Source: an uncultured Alphaproteobacteria bacterium
GTDB lineage: Bacteria > Pseudomonadota > Alphaproteobacteria > UBA11222
DNA: 64,000 bases
Direction of reading: 5' to 3'
Assembly (NCBI GenBank): GCA_947258435.1
Contig: CAMYID010000019.1
Span: 40,780-104,779 of the forward strand
Notes under the pieces: model-generated
What the model was told of the DNA's origin: nothing
The model's input: only the letters and a program-made list of their open reading frames with translations
Database searches by the model: none
Made by a program: the position numbers and the translations under genes
In this document: positions 1 to 7,856 of the stretch, one piece after another
Numbering within the stretch: the first letter of the stretch is position 1
Layout: each line of letters starts with the position of its first letter

Positions 1-393
1 GATCAGCGCCCAGCTTTCCGGATCGACCGGCGTTACCGACAGGCGCGACTGTCGCACCAGCGCCATTTCCTGCAGCCGCGGTTCAGCCTTGATATCGGCC
101 AGCGTCACCGGATGAGGCACCGGTTTTACCGCCTGCACATCAACCATCCCGAACCGCCCCCTGGGATCGGTATGGTCAGGATAATGTTCGCGGATCACCT
201 TGACGATACCGACAATCCGCTTTTCATTGACCGAGTGATAAAAGAAGCCAAGGTCGCCCTTGCGCATGGCCTTCATATTGTTGTCGGCCTGATAATTGCG
301 CACCCCGTCCCAATGTTCGCCCTTCTTGCCCGCCTTCACCTGATCCTCCCACGACCAGGTACCCGGTTCAGACTTGAACAACCAATAAGCCAT
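1..393 (-). CDS. EVE domain protein (C-terminus cut by window edge)
   Basis: Reading leftwards from ATG at 393, the frame stays open to base 1 (131 codons). The protein begins MAYWLFKSEPGTWSWEDQ, the classic opening of EVE-domain proteins. Further EVE features are GVRNYQA, the FYHS motif and IVGIVKV. The EVE domain is a PUA-like fold thought to bind modified bases or RNA. The family is usually about 140 residues, so only around ten residues are missing. It lies 8 nt after the YciI-like gene and very likely shares its transcript with gpsA. The molecular role in housekeeping bacteria is not established. Confidence 0.85.
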   Translation of the reverse strand, partial: MAYWLFKSEPGTWSWEDQVKAGKKGEHWDGVRNYQADNNMKAMRKGDLGFFYHSVNEKRIVGIVKVIREHYPDHTDPRGRFGMVDVQAVKPVPHPVTLADIKAEPRLQEMALVRQSRLSVTPVDPESWALI

Positions 394-401
394 CTGCGGC
401 G

Positions 402-692
402 CTATCCCTTCTGATCCGGGTTGCCGACGCTCCAGCGGAAGGGGTGGATTTCCACCGACTGGAAAAGCCCCGCCTTCGCATAAGGGTCATTGTCGGCCCA
501 ACGCCGCGCCTGATCGAGGCTCTCAAGCTCAAGCACCAGCACACTCCCCGCCATATCGTCTTTACCGTCGGTAATCGGTCCACCGATCCGCACGCAATCG
601 GACCCGCGCACATAATCAAGATGCGCCTGCCTGTTGGCCATGCGCAGTTCAAGACTGTCGGGCTTATCCTTGCAGTAAACGATGAAATGCAT
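402..692 (-). CDS. YciI family protein
   Basis: A 96-residue protein beginning MHFIVYCKDKPDSLELR. It contains the YciI-fold core: a His in AHLDYV, GGPITDGKDD, then SVLVLELES and a C-terminal WADNDPYAKAGLF segment. YciI proteins are small ferredoxin-like-fold proteins with a conserved His-Asp pair; their substrates are mostly unknown. I chose ATG at 692 over an in-frame TTG at 710 because AAGGGAAG lies about 7 nt upstream of 692. It is followed closely by the EVE gene and preceded by gpsA, a common alphaproteobacterial order. Confidence 0.85.
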   Translation of the reverse strand: MHFIVYCKDKPDSLELRMANRQAHLDYVRGSDCVRIGGPITDGKDDMAGSVLVLELESLDQARRWADNDPYAKAGLFQSVEIHPFRWSVGNPDQKG

Positions 693-810
693 ATCCGCGC
701 TTCCCTTCAAGATTATTCTTCATTCAGTTGCCGGGCCAAAGGCCGCTGGGCAATTTCCAACCTGACGGGCGCGATTGCAACAGTTGCCCGCGATAACCGT
801 CCGTCTTTGG

Positions 811-1827
811 CTATTCCTCCTCCCGCACGAACGGGCGCGACAAGAGTTCGGCAATCGCCGCCTCGACCCCCTCCTGCCCGTCAAGTATCGCGGAAACCGC
901 AGCACAGATCGGCATTTCGACCTGCTCCCGCGCAGCCAGCTGTGCGGCCGCATGCACCGTATGGGCTCCCTCAAAGACCGAGCGCGAGCCGGCAAAAATC
1001 GCCGCAAGTTTCTCGCCCTGCCCCAACCGGTAGCCCAGTGTAAAATTGCGCGATTGCCGGCTGTTACAGGTCAATGCCAGATCGCCGACGCCGGCCAGCC
1101 CCAGCATGGTTTGCGGCTGACCGCCCATCGCGATGGCAAGCCGGGTGATTTCGGCAAGTCCGCGCGTCATCAGCGCAGCGCGGGCGCTATCGCCATAACC
1201 GCCCCCTTCCGCTATGCCGCACGCAATCGCAATGACATTCTTCATGGCACCGCAAACCTCGACCCCGATCATATCGTCGGTCAGATAGGGACGAAAAGTG
1301 GCGGTACCAAGCGCCTGGACAAGCGCCATACCCAGATGCGCCTGCGCAGCCGCAAGCGTTACCGCAGTCGGCAGCCCGCGTGCCACCTCGGCCGCGAAAC
1401 TCGGCCCGGACAAGGCGGCAAGCGGCGCATCGGGCAATATGGCCGCCACAACCTCATTCATCAGATTGAGTGTTGAATTCTCGATCCCTTTTGCACAGAT
1501 AACAACCGGTGTCCCGGCCCGTGCCGCTGCAGGCAATTGCCCGGCAACCTGGCGCAGAAACTGCGCCGGTACCGCCAAGATCAATGCATCGCACGCCGCC
1601 GCCATTGCGATATCATCGGTGGCCCGCAGCGCGTCGGGCAAAGCAATGCCGGGCAGATAATGCGGGTTTTCATGATCTCCGTTGATCGCGGCAACGATGT
1701 CGCTGTCGCGCGCCCATAGCAGCACTTCGCGCCCGGCACGCACTGCGGCGCAGCCAAGCGCGGTGCCAAACGCACCGCCGCCGATGATGCCGATGGACTG
1801 AAACTGCCGTGACTGGGTCAAAACCAC
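811..1827 (-). CDS. gpsA: Glycerol-3-phosphate dehydrogenase [NAD(P)+]
   Basis: A 338-residue cytosolic enzyme that reduces dihydroxyacetone phosphate to sn-glycerol 3-phosphate for phospholipid synthesis. The Rossmann loop GGGAFGTALG is near residue 16. The family motifs CAKGIE, LSGPSFAAEVA, the catalytic lysine region in GAMKNVIAIA and AGVGDLALTC follow in the expected order. The start is GTG at 1827, which leaves a short lead before the Rossmann strand. Length matches the family. It heads the gpsA-YciI-EVE run. In related genomes tsaD lies directly upstream, whereas here a TetR insert intervenes. Confidence 0.96.
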   Translation of the reverse strand: MVLTQSRQFQSIGIIGGGAFGTALGCAAVRAGREVLLWARDSDIVAAINGDHENPHYLPGIALPDALRATDDIAMAAACDALILAVPAQFLRQVAGQLPAAARAGTPVVICAKGIENSTLNLMNEVVAAILPDAPLAALSGPSFAAEVARGLPTAVTLAAAQAHLGMALVQALGTATFRPYLTDDMIGVEVCGAMKNVIAIACGIAEGGGYGDSARAALMTRGLAEITRLAIAMGGQPQTMLGLAGVGDLALTCNSRQSRNFTLGYRLGQGEKLAAIFAGSRSVFEGAHTVHAAAQLAAREQVEMPICAAVSAILDGQEGVEAAIAELLSRPFVREEE

Positions 1828-2013
1828 TTCTCTTCGCCGATCAGGAACTTCTCTCTTAGCCGATCAGACCCGCGGGACGAAGCGATAATCGCAAATCATA
1901 CGCCTGTCGCTTGGCAATTGCGTGAATGGAGGATGACAAAAACCTAAATCTTTTATTGAAGATTCATTATTTAGAACTATTATAAAGACAATAAGGAAAC
2001 GCAAAGGTCAATA

Positions 2014-2634
2014 ATGCCCAGGACAGACACAATTCGCACTAAAATCATCGAGGCTGCGCGCCGTCGCATTGGCCGCTATGGCTATTGCAAAACGACTATG
2101 GCCGAACTCGCCGCCGATTGCAGCATGTCGCCCGGCAACCTTTACCGCTATTTTCCGGGAAAACTCGATATTGCTGCGGAAATCGCCCGCAACGCCTTTG
2201 AGGAAACGATCGCTGCGCTGCGCGCTGTGGTGCGGCAACCGCAATGCTCGGCCACGCAACGCCTGCGCGACTTCCTATTCACCGAACTTCGCGTGACATA
2301 TGAGCAGCTGCATCACGATGAAAAGATCCATGATGTGGCGGAGATTATCAAGCGCGAACGTCCCGAAGCCGCTAATGAGAATTTGGCGCAAAGTCGTTCA
2401 CTGCTGGTGGAGATCCTGTCCATGGGTAATGCCAATGGTGAACTGGACGTACCCAATGTGGTGGAAGCCGCCGAAATGATCCAATGCGCCACCATGAAAT
2501 TCCGCTATCCCCAGCTTTTCTCCCAACTTTCACTGGATGAGCTGGAACGTGAGCTTGAGGGCGTAATTACATTGCTGTTGCGCGGAATTGCGAAAATGCA
2601 GCCCGCAGACACCTCCTCCCACCAGGCCGCATAA
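2014..2634 (+). CDS. TetR/AcrR family transcriptional regulator
   Basis: A 206-residue protein with an N-terminal TetR helix-turn-helix at about residues 8-55. Visible signatures are IIEAARRRIGRYGY, TTMAELAADCSMSPGNLYRYF and the following GKLDIAAEIA. The remainder is an unassigned ligand-binding/dimer region, so the inducer cannot be read. It is encoded in an AT-rich insert between gpsA and tsaD. Two tiny membrane-protein genes follow on the same strand after 324 nt. Repeated TGTGAAT/ATTCACA half-sites in that gap are candidate operators, so the likely role is local repression of the small genes. Confidence 0.9.
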   Translation: MPRTDTIRTKIIEAARRRIGRYGYCKTTMAELAADCSMSPGNLYRYFPGKLDIAAEIARNAFEETIAALRAVVRQPQCSATQRLRDFLFTELRVTYEQLHHDEKIHDVAEIIKRERPEAANENLAQSRSLLVEILSMGNANGELDVPNVVEAAEMIQCATMKFRYPQLFSQLSLDELERELEGVITLLLRGIAKMQPADTSSHQAA

Positions 2635-2649
2635 AATTTTTGACAGCAG

Positions 2650-2667
2650 ATTCACATTTTTGTGAAT
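2650..2667. promoter_or_regulatory. Inverted repeat ATTCACA-N4-TGTGAAT, candidate operator
   Basis: Perfect 7-bp arms, ATTCACA at 2650-2656 and TGTGAAT at 2661-2667, are separated by TTTT. The repeat starts 16 nt after the tetR stop. The same half-sites recur at 2821-2828 and 2853-2860, which favours a protein-binding site over a terminator; the hairpin is also very AT-rich. That TetR binds it is inference. Confidence 0.45.
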
Positions 2668-2820
2668 ATTCTTCGTAATATTTTTTACTAATCCTGGATT
2701 TCCGATTTTTGGACCCCGATCCTGGTTTTCCCATAAAATATTGATTTTTATTGTATAAATTGAATCAAGGTGGGAAATATTTTCCAGCGTTGCCCCTCTT
2801 CCATATTTTTTTCTGAATAA

Positions 2821-2872
2821 TGTGAATATTTTTCATTTTATTCATTGTTTTCTATTCACACTCCCCTATATA
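2821..2872 (+). promoter_or_regulatory. Candidate promoter with overlapping TGTGAATA/TATTCACA operator
   Basis: TGTGAATA (2821-2828) and its exact reverse complement TATTCACA (2853-2860) have centres 32 bp apart, about three helical turns. Between and around them lie a possible -35 element TTGTTT (2845-2850) and a -10-like TATATA (2867-2872) with a 16-nt spacer. The downstream half-site therefore falls within the core promoter spacer. This arrangement fits repression by the neighbouring TetR protein. Confidence 0.45.
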
Positions 2873-2958
2873 GAAATTATCCGGCAGGCAGGACAATTCA
2901 TTCCCGTGAATTCCCGCTTTGCCAACAAAATTTCGTGACCCTGTTGATGGAGAGAATG

Positions 2959-3081
2959 ATGAAAAACCTGATCCGCAATACGAACCTGCACAATATCGCA
3001 ACTGCGCTGACCGGCTTTGGCCTGACAGCCTATGCCCTGACGATTGTCGCGAACGCGGCGCTCGCCTACGGCGTTCTCTGA
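2959..3081 (+). CDS. Small single-pass membrane protein (40 aa), unknown
   Basis: A 40-residue protein: a basic N-terminus (MKNLIRNTN) and one hydrophobic helix (about residues 13-38, ending VANAALAYGVL). GGAGAG at 2949-2954 lies 4 nt before ATG 2959; ATG 2956 is an alternative start. It belongs to no family I recognise. The next gene encodes a similar protein: both share an IA(T/D)ALT segment and a V(A/V)NAA segment around the helix. Gene pairing, a shared promoter region and an upstream TetR gene support it being real. An inner-membrane location with N-terminus inside is inferred from charge. Confidence 0.65.
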   Translation: MKNLIRNTNLHNIATALTGFGLTAYALTIVANAALAYGVL

Positions 3082-3105
3082 CGATGATTTAGCGGAGTGA
3101 ATACA

Positions 3106-3222
3106 ATGCGCAAATTTCCCAGCTCCGACCGGATCGCGGATGCGCTGACCTATATCAGCGGCACGGTCCTTGTCGTCTATGCGGCAACGCTGGTGGTCAA
3201 CGCCGCGAGATGGGTTGTCTAG
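3106..3222 (+). CDS. Small single-pass membrane protein (38 aa), paralogue of the preceding gene
   Basis: ATG at 3106 is preceded by GGAGTG with 7-nt spacing, and TAG ends at 3222. The 38-residue product starts MRKFPSSDRIADALTYIS, then has one hydrophobic helix ending VVNAARWVV. It aligns with the 40-residue neighbour through IADALT versus IATALT and VVNAA versus VANAA, allowing a 3-residue gap. The two genes are 24 nt apart and read as a tandem duplication within one transcript. Function is unknown. Possibilities include a membrane-stress effector, a regulator of a membrane complex, or a small toxin-like peptide; nothing in the sequence decides. Confidence 0.65.
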   Translation: MRKFPSSDRIADALTYISGTVLVVYAATLVVNAARWVV

Positions 3223-3261
3223 GCGGACACACCGACAACCGGTTGGCAGATCCGATTGGCA

Positions 3262-3287
3262 GGCCGGATTGACGGGCCGGATTGACG
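3262..3287 (+). repeat. Tandem 13-bp direct repeat
   Basis: GGCCGGATTGACG occurs twice head to tail (3262-3274 and 3275-3287) downstream of the small membrane genes. Related GATTGGCAGG-type sequence lies just upstream. It is non-coding and may be replication slippage at the edge of the accessory insert. Confidence 0.7.
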
Positions 3288-3308
3288 GGAATGTGAGCTT
3301 CCTCCCCT

Positions 3309-3332
3309 GGCGCGGCAGCGTTTAGCCGCGCC
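3309..3332 (+). terminator. GC-rich hairpin after small membrane genes
   Basis: GGCGCGGC (3309-3316) pairs perfectly with GCCGCGCC (3325-3332) across an 8-nt loop. It lies about 90 nt after the second small gene and before the convergent tsaD 3' end. There is no downstream T-run on the plus strand (GAAAAAC follows), so it is only a possible terminator. Confidence 0.35.
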
Positions 3333-3451
3333 GAAAAACTGGCCGGATTGTCCACGCCGCGCAGATGTCCCGCGCCGGCTTCATGGCAGTCCGGCCTCTT
3401 TTTTGCCTGCCGAATGCCCGCCCCGGTAACACGCCGCCAGACGCGCGGAGG

Positions 3452-4522
3452 TTAGCCCTGCAACTGCGTCAATGGCCAACGCGCACGTGGCGCCACATCA
3501 AGCGGATCGGACAGGCCAAGCGCGAAGCGTTCCACCCCGGCCCATGCGATCATCGCACCATTATCAGTGCACAGATGGAGCGGTGGGACCGTCTGGGCGA
3601 ACCCCATTTCCGCGCACAGGCCCGACAAGGCGGCTGCAATCGCACGGTTTGCGGCCACCCCGCCGGCAATCACAAGCTGCGGCGGCTTCTCGGCATGCAC
3701 CGCGTGGAACAGCCGCATGGCCCTTGCCGTACGGTCGACCAGCACATCGCACACCGCCAACTGAAAAGCAGCAGCGATATCAGCGGCATCGCGATCGGTT
3801 AGCTTGTCGAGCTTGCCAATCGTATGCAGCACGGCCGTTTTCAGGCCCGAGAATGAAAAATCGCAATTATCGCGCCCCACCATCGGTCGCGGCAGTGCGA
3901 AACGGGAGGCATCTCCCACACGGGCGGCCGCTTCGACAGACGGGCCACCGGGATAGGGCAGATCAAGCATTTTCGCAGTTTTATCGAAGGCTTCCCCGAT
4001 CGCATCGTCAAGCGTCGTGCCAAGCCGCTCATACCGCCCGACACCGCGCACAAGCAGCAGCTGACAATGCCCGCCCGAAACCAGCAGCAGCAGATAGGGA
4101 AAGGCCACATCCGCACTTAACCGCGGGCTCAGCGCATGACCTTCCAGATGATTGACCGCAAGCAATGGCAGATTACGCGCAGCTGCTATCGCCTTACCGG
4201 TGACAAGCCCCACCATCACTCCCGCAATAAGGCCCGGCCCCGCCGTTGCCGCCACCGCATCAAGCGCGTTCCAGTCCAGATCCGCTTCCTCCATCGCGGT
4301 AGCGATAATGCCATCGAGCTGCTCGACATGCGCGCGGGCGGCGATTTCGGGCACCACACCGCCATAAGGGCGATGCGCATCGAGCTGGCTCAGAACCACA
4401 TTGGAAAGGATCTCACGCGCGCCATCGGGGTGCCCGCGCACAATCGCGGCCGCGGTTTCATCGCAACTTGTTTCAATGCCAAGCAGGGTGTAACGCTGCT
4501 CTACTGAACCGGCGGACGTCAT
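3452..4522 (-). CDS. tsaD: tRNA N6-adenosine threonylcarbamoyltransferase TsaD
   Basis: A 356-residue cytosolic enzyme that transfers the threonylcarbamoyl group to A37 of ANN-decoding tRNAs as part of the TsaBDE machinery. The N-terminus has [16 protein letters not shown]. The metal-binding HLEGH follows [10 protein letters not shown] near one third of the length. [11 protein letters not shown], the [10 protein letters not shown] region and [10 protein letters not shown] near the C-terminus are all present. The frame extends to 4978, but that would overlap the divergent hemC. I chose ATG 4522, which gives the normal family length and N-terminus. It shares a divergent promoter region of about 130 nt with hemC. 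Confidence 0.96.
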   Translation of the reverse strand: MTSAGSVEQRYTLLGIETSCDETAAAIVRGHPDGAREILSNVVLSQLDAHRPYGGVVPEIAARAHVEQLDGIIATAMEEADLDWNALDAVAATAGPGLIAGVMVGLVTGKAIAAARNLPLLAVNHLEGHALSPRLSADVAFPYLLLLVSGGHCQLLLVRGVGRYERLGTTLDDAIGEAFDKTAKMLDLPYPGGPSVEAAARVGDASRFALPRPMVGRDNCDFSFSGLKTAVLHTIGKLDKLTDRDAADIAAAFQLAVCDVLVDRTARAMRLFHAVHAEKPPQLVIAGGVAANRAIAAALSGLCAEMGFAQTVPPLHLCTDNGAMIAWAGVERFALGLSDPLDVAPRARWPLTQLQG

Positions 4523-4651
4523 CTCTGTCACTCGCGTGCCACGAAGGGTTGAACATGCTATGCAACACCGCATGCGGCACCCGATTGCAGGTCCGCCCGA
4601 GCGGTATTGAACGAATAATGGCCAGATATAGCCCAGGAGCGATAGATTTCC

Positions 4652-5596
4652 ATGCGAATTCACCGGCAATTGCCGATCCGGATCGGAACCCGTGGCAGTG
4701 AACTGGCCCTGGCGCAGGCCCATGAAACCCGGGACCGGCTGCTCAGGGCCCATCCGGAGCTGAACGCCGACGATATCGAAATCCATGTCATCCACACCAC
4801 CGGCGACAAGGTCCAGAACCGCCCGCTGTCGGAAATCGGCGGCAAGGGACTGTTCACCAAGGAGATCGAGGAGGCACTGCTCGATGGCACGCTCGATCTC
4901 GCGGTGCATTCGATGAAGGATATGCCGACCGAATTTCCACCCGGGCTTGGCATTGTCTGCCTGCTTGAACGCGAACATCCCGGCGATGCGTTTATCAGCC
5001 CCAAAGCCACGACAATCAATGAATTGCCGCAGGGCGCGGTCGTTGGCTCTTCTTCGCTAAGGCGGCAGGCCATCCTGCTGCGTGAGCGGCCGGATCTGAA
5101 AGTGGTCATGTATCGCGGCAATGTCGGCACCCGGCTTGCCAAGCTGGCCGCGGGCGAGGTCGATGCCACGCTGCTTGCCGCGGCGGGGCTTCACCGGCTC
5201 AGTCTCGCATCCCATATCACCAGCATTGTGCCCTACAGCCAGATGCTGCCCGCCGTCGCGCAAGGGGCAATCGGTATCGAGATTGCGCTGGCCGATACGG
5301 AAATGGCTGAACTGCTCGCACCGCTCAACCATCGGGAGACAGAAATCCGTGTCAGTGCCGAACGCGCATTCCTGGCCGCGCTCGACGGGTCCTGCAAGAC
5401 ACCGATTGCAGCCCTGGCCGAACTCGACAAGAACGGGCAGCTTTTATTCCGGGGGCAGATTATTCGCCCCGACGGGAGCGAGACACTGGAAGCGGAACGC
5501 AGAGGCACATCGGAAATGGCTGCAACCCTTGGCCGCGAAGCAGGAGAGGCGCTGCGCAATCAGGGCGGAAAAGCATTTTTCGAGGAAACCTTTTAA
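4652..5596 (+). CDS. hemC: Porphobilinogen deaminase (hydroxymethylbilane synthase)
   Basis: A 314-residue cytosolic enzyme that polymerises four porphobilinogens into hydroxymethylbilane. It opens with [17 protein letters not shown]. The catalytic Asp region is in [14 protein letters not shown], and an Arg-rich segment is in [10 protein letters not shown]. Cys248 in [12 protein letters not shown] is the residue that carries the dipyrromethane cofactor. Length is typical. It is divergent from tsaD and is followed 45 nt later by hemD, forming a haem operon with the Mic60-like gene and hemY. Confidence 0.97.
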   Translation: MRIHRQLPIRIGTRGSELALAQAHETRDRLLRAHPELNADDIEIHVIHTTGDKVQNRPLSEIGGKGLFTKEIEEALLDGTLDLAVHSMKDMPTEFPPGLGIVCLLEREHPGDAFISPKATTINELPQGAVVGSSSLRRQAILLRERPDLKVVMYRGNVGTRLAKLAAGEVDATLLAAAGLHRLSLASHITSIVPYSQMLPAVAQGAIGIEIALADTEMAELLAPLNHRETEIRVSAERAFLAALDGSCKTPIAALAELDKNGQLLFRGQIIRPDGSETLEAERRGTSEMAATLGREAGEALRNQGGKAFFEETF

Positions 5597-5636
5597 GGGA
5601 GAGGAACCTTTAAGGGAGGAGAGCCTTTAAGGAACG
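5587..5636 (+). repeat. Threefold CCTTTAAGG-type direct repeat between hemC and hemD
   Basis: Units AACCTTTTAAGGGAGAGG, AACCTTTAAGGGAGGAG and GCCTTTAAGGAACG follow one another from the hemC stop into the hemD leader. Each contains a Shine-Dalgarno-like AAGG(G/A), so hemD has three stacked ribosome-binding-like sites. Only the last (AAGGA at 5629-5633) is at normal distance from the hemD ATG. Confidence 0.6.
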
Positions 5637-5641
5637 AACCG

Positions 5642-6343
5642 ATGCGCCTGCTGATCACCCGCCCCGAAACCGATGCGCTGCCACTTGCCGAAACGTTGCG
5701 TGCACGCGGTCATGAACCGGTTATCGAACCGCTTCTGACGATCGACTATCTCGATCTGGAGCTGAACCTTGAAGGCATTTGCGGCGTATTGATTACAAGC
5801 GCCGCGGGCATCCGCGCCCTGGCACGGCTGTCCGGTGACCGGCGCGTGCCGGTTTATGCGGTGGGCAATGCCAGCGCAGCCACCGCACACGAACTTGGCT
5901 ATCGCACTGTCCATAGCGCGGAAGGGGATGTACATGCACTGGCAGATCTTGTCATCAGCAAGGCATCGCCCGATGCGGGCATCTTATTTCACGCCGCCGG
6001 CAGCACACTTGCAGGCGATCTGAAAAAGCTGCTGGAAGCGAATGGCTTCACCATATTCCGCACCGCCCTTTACCATGCGCGAACCACGAAAAGGCTAAGT
6101 CAGACAACAGTGCAGATGATTGCGGAGGGGGAGATTGAGGGCGTGCTGCTCTATTCCCCACGCACCGCAAAAACATTTGTGCAGCTCGTGCGCAACGCCG
6201 CAATTGAGGATCACTGCCATGGAAGCGATGCATATTGTCTCAGTCAGGCAGTCGCCGATGCGGTTGCCGGTCTGCCCTGGCGCACCGTACATGTTGCGCA
6301 ACAACCGACACAGGCTGAACTCCTGTCTCTGCCCGGTCTGTAA
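5642..6343 (+). CDS. hemD: Uroporphyrinogen-III synthase
   Basis: A 233-residue enzyme that cyclises hydroxymethylbilane with D-ring inversion to uroporphyrinogen III. The N-terminus MRLLITRPETDALPLAETL is diagnostic. The central GVLITSAAGIRAL and PVYAVGNASA segments, and a GVLLYSPRTAKTFVQLV segment in the second lobe, match the two-domain HemD fold. Overall sequence conservation in this family is low, but its position directly after hemC is decisive. AAGGA lies 8 nt before the ATG. Confidence 0.92.
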   Translation: MRLLITRPETDALPLAETLRARGHEPVIEPLLTIDYLDLELNLEGICGVLITSAAGIRALARLSGDRRVPVYAVGNASAATAHELGYRTVHSAEGDVHALADLVISKASPDAGILFHAAGSTLAGDLKKLLEANGFTIFRTALYHARTTKRLSQTTVQMIAEGEIEGVLLYSPRTAKTFVQLVRNAAIEDHCHGSDAYCLSQAVADAVAGLPWRTVHVAQQPTQAELLSLPGL

Positions 6344-6505
6344 TGACATATGCACCGGCCCCCACAGGCGGTTTTTGCCCTTCCACACGTTTTATATCCG
6401 GACGCAATATATTAGGTTAGAAGAGGCGGATCCGGCCTGTGCAAACTGACATGATCGAAAATTTCCGGGGCATCTGTAAACGTATCTCTTTCGTTAAGGA
6501 CTTCC

Positions 6506-7831
6506 ATGACCGACCCCAAACAACCAGAAGATAAAGATAGCGGCCCGGACAAAAAATCCGCTGCTCCGGCAAAATCCGGTGACGCACAGCCGGCGGGCGC
6601 ACAAAAGGACGGAGCCGGGACGGGCGACGATACGGGCAAGACCCCCGCCCGACCTTCACCGCCCCGCAAAAGCCGCCGGTTTGGCAGATGGCTGGTTCTG
6701 CTATTGCTGCTTCTGCTTGCGGGTGCGGCTGCAGCAGGTTACCTGCTTTACCGCCATGCCCCCGACCGGCTTGAAACCCGCTTGCAGCAGATCGGTCTGC
6801 CGCAAATTGCCGCGCTGGTTGCAGAACGCGCCCCAGGGGCAACCGGCCAGCCGCCCGGCCAGACTGCCGATCAGTCCCCCGGCGCAACCGAACCGGAAAC
6901 ACCGTCGCGCACCGCCCCCTCCGACAGCGCAGGAACAGACGCAATGGACGCCCCCCAAACCGGTAAAGGGGACAGCGGCCTACAGGCACCTTCCCCACCG
7001 GCCATGGCCGATACGGATGCGCCGGCACCGGAGATCGAAACAACACCCCCCGCAACCGATGTCACGCCTGAGCTTGCGCGTGTGACAGAAACGCTCGACC
7101 GGCTTACTCGCCGGATGGGCGCCATCGAATCCGGCCTGGAAAAGGCACTGATCGCGGCCGAACAGACGGGCACCGCCCCTGAGGCAGGATTACCAGCGAG
7201 CCTTGAAGGCACGCTTTTGACCCTGACCGACGGCATGACCGACGTCAGTACCGGCCTTATCGCCCTTGCCGCGCGGGTCGATACCTTGGAAGCGCGGGAG
7301 AAAGTCGCACCGCTTGCACGCACACGGCAGCTTTCCTATGCGCTGGGGCTGCGGGAGCTTGACCGCGCATTGCAGGGGTCAGGATCTTTTTCCAACGAAC
7401 TTTCAGCCCTTGCGGAACTGACAGGCGAAAACCCGGCATTTGGTCCCCTGCACGCACATGCGGAAGAAGGCATTCCCTCAGAGGCTGTGCTGCGGTTGCG
7501 CTTTCCGGCCACGGCCCGCGCCATTGTCAATGCCGGCCAGACCGGTGCGGAGGCCGGCTGGGCGGAGCGGATCCGGGCCGCACTGCGCGGGCTGATCATG
7601 CTGCGCCCCACAGGTGAGGTTGCAGGCGATGATGCGGCGGCGATTGTCGCGCGCGCCGAAACCCGGTTGCAGGCGGGTGATCTTCATGCCGCTGTGCAGC
7701 AACTGTCGCAACTTGAAGGTCCCGCCGCGGCGGCGGCGCAGGACTGGCTTGTGCCCGCCAGAAACCGGCTTGCCGCACAGCAGGCGATGGCCGAGCTGAC
7801 CGCGCAACTGACCCGCGCGATCGCGGAATAA
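6506..7831 (+). CDS. Mic60/mitofilin-like inner-membrane protein (COG4223 type)
   Basis: A 441-residue protein. A Pro/Ala/Asp-rich cytoplasmic N-terminus of about 57 residues precedes one transmembrane helix (around 58-83, LVLLLLLLLAGAAAAGYLLY). A low-complexity Pro/Thr linker follows, then helical segments near 190-260, and a C-terminal mitofilin-like region after about residue 270 (LSYALGLRELDRALQGSG). In Alphaproteobacteria, Mic60 homologues that shape intracytoplasmic membranes are encoded beside haem genes, as here between hemD and hemY. The low-complexity linker makes orthology less certain than the context suggests. Confidence 0.8.
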   Translation: MTDPKQPEDKDSGPDKKSAAPAKSGDAQPAGAQKDGAGTGDDTGKTPARPSPPRKSRRFGRWLVLLLLLLLAGAAAAGYLLYRHAPDRLETRLQQIGLPQIAALVAERAPGATGQPPGQTADQSPGATEPETPSRTAPSDSAGTDAMDAPQTGKGDSGLQAPSPPAMADTDAPAPEIETTPPATDVTPELARVTETLDRLTRRMGAIESGLEKALIAAEQTGTAPEAGLPASLEGTLLTLTDGMTDVSTGLIALAARVDTLEAREKVAPLARTRQLSYALGLRELDRALQGSGSFSNELSALAELTGENPAFGPLHAHAEEGIPSEAVLRLRFPATARAIVNAGQTGAEAGWAERIRAALRGLIMLRPTGEVAGDDAAAIVARAETRLQAGDLHAAVQQLSQLEGPAAAAAQDWLVPARNRLAAQQAMAELTAQLTRAIAE

Positions 7832-7856
7832 TCGGCGCAAGGACAGGACGCACCGC

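Larger units (their letters stand above)
2635..2958. other. AT-rich intergenic region between tetR and the small membrane genes
   Basis: No convincing gene lies here. The stretch is far richer in A and T than its surroundings. It carries two pairs of TGTGAAT/ATTCACA half-sites and a plausible sigma-70-type promoter ahead of the first small gene (annotated separately). An open reading frame begins at 2845, but its first part lacks a good ribosome-binding site, so I treat it as an upstream extension of the small gene starting at 2959. Confidence 0.6.

Noticed and set aside
4523..4978. N-terminal extension of tsaD to 4978 (508-residue reading frame)
   Set aside because: It would overlap the divergent hemC start and adds unrelated sequence; ATG 4522 gives the normal TsaD length and N-terminus.
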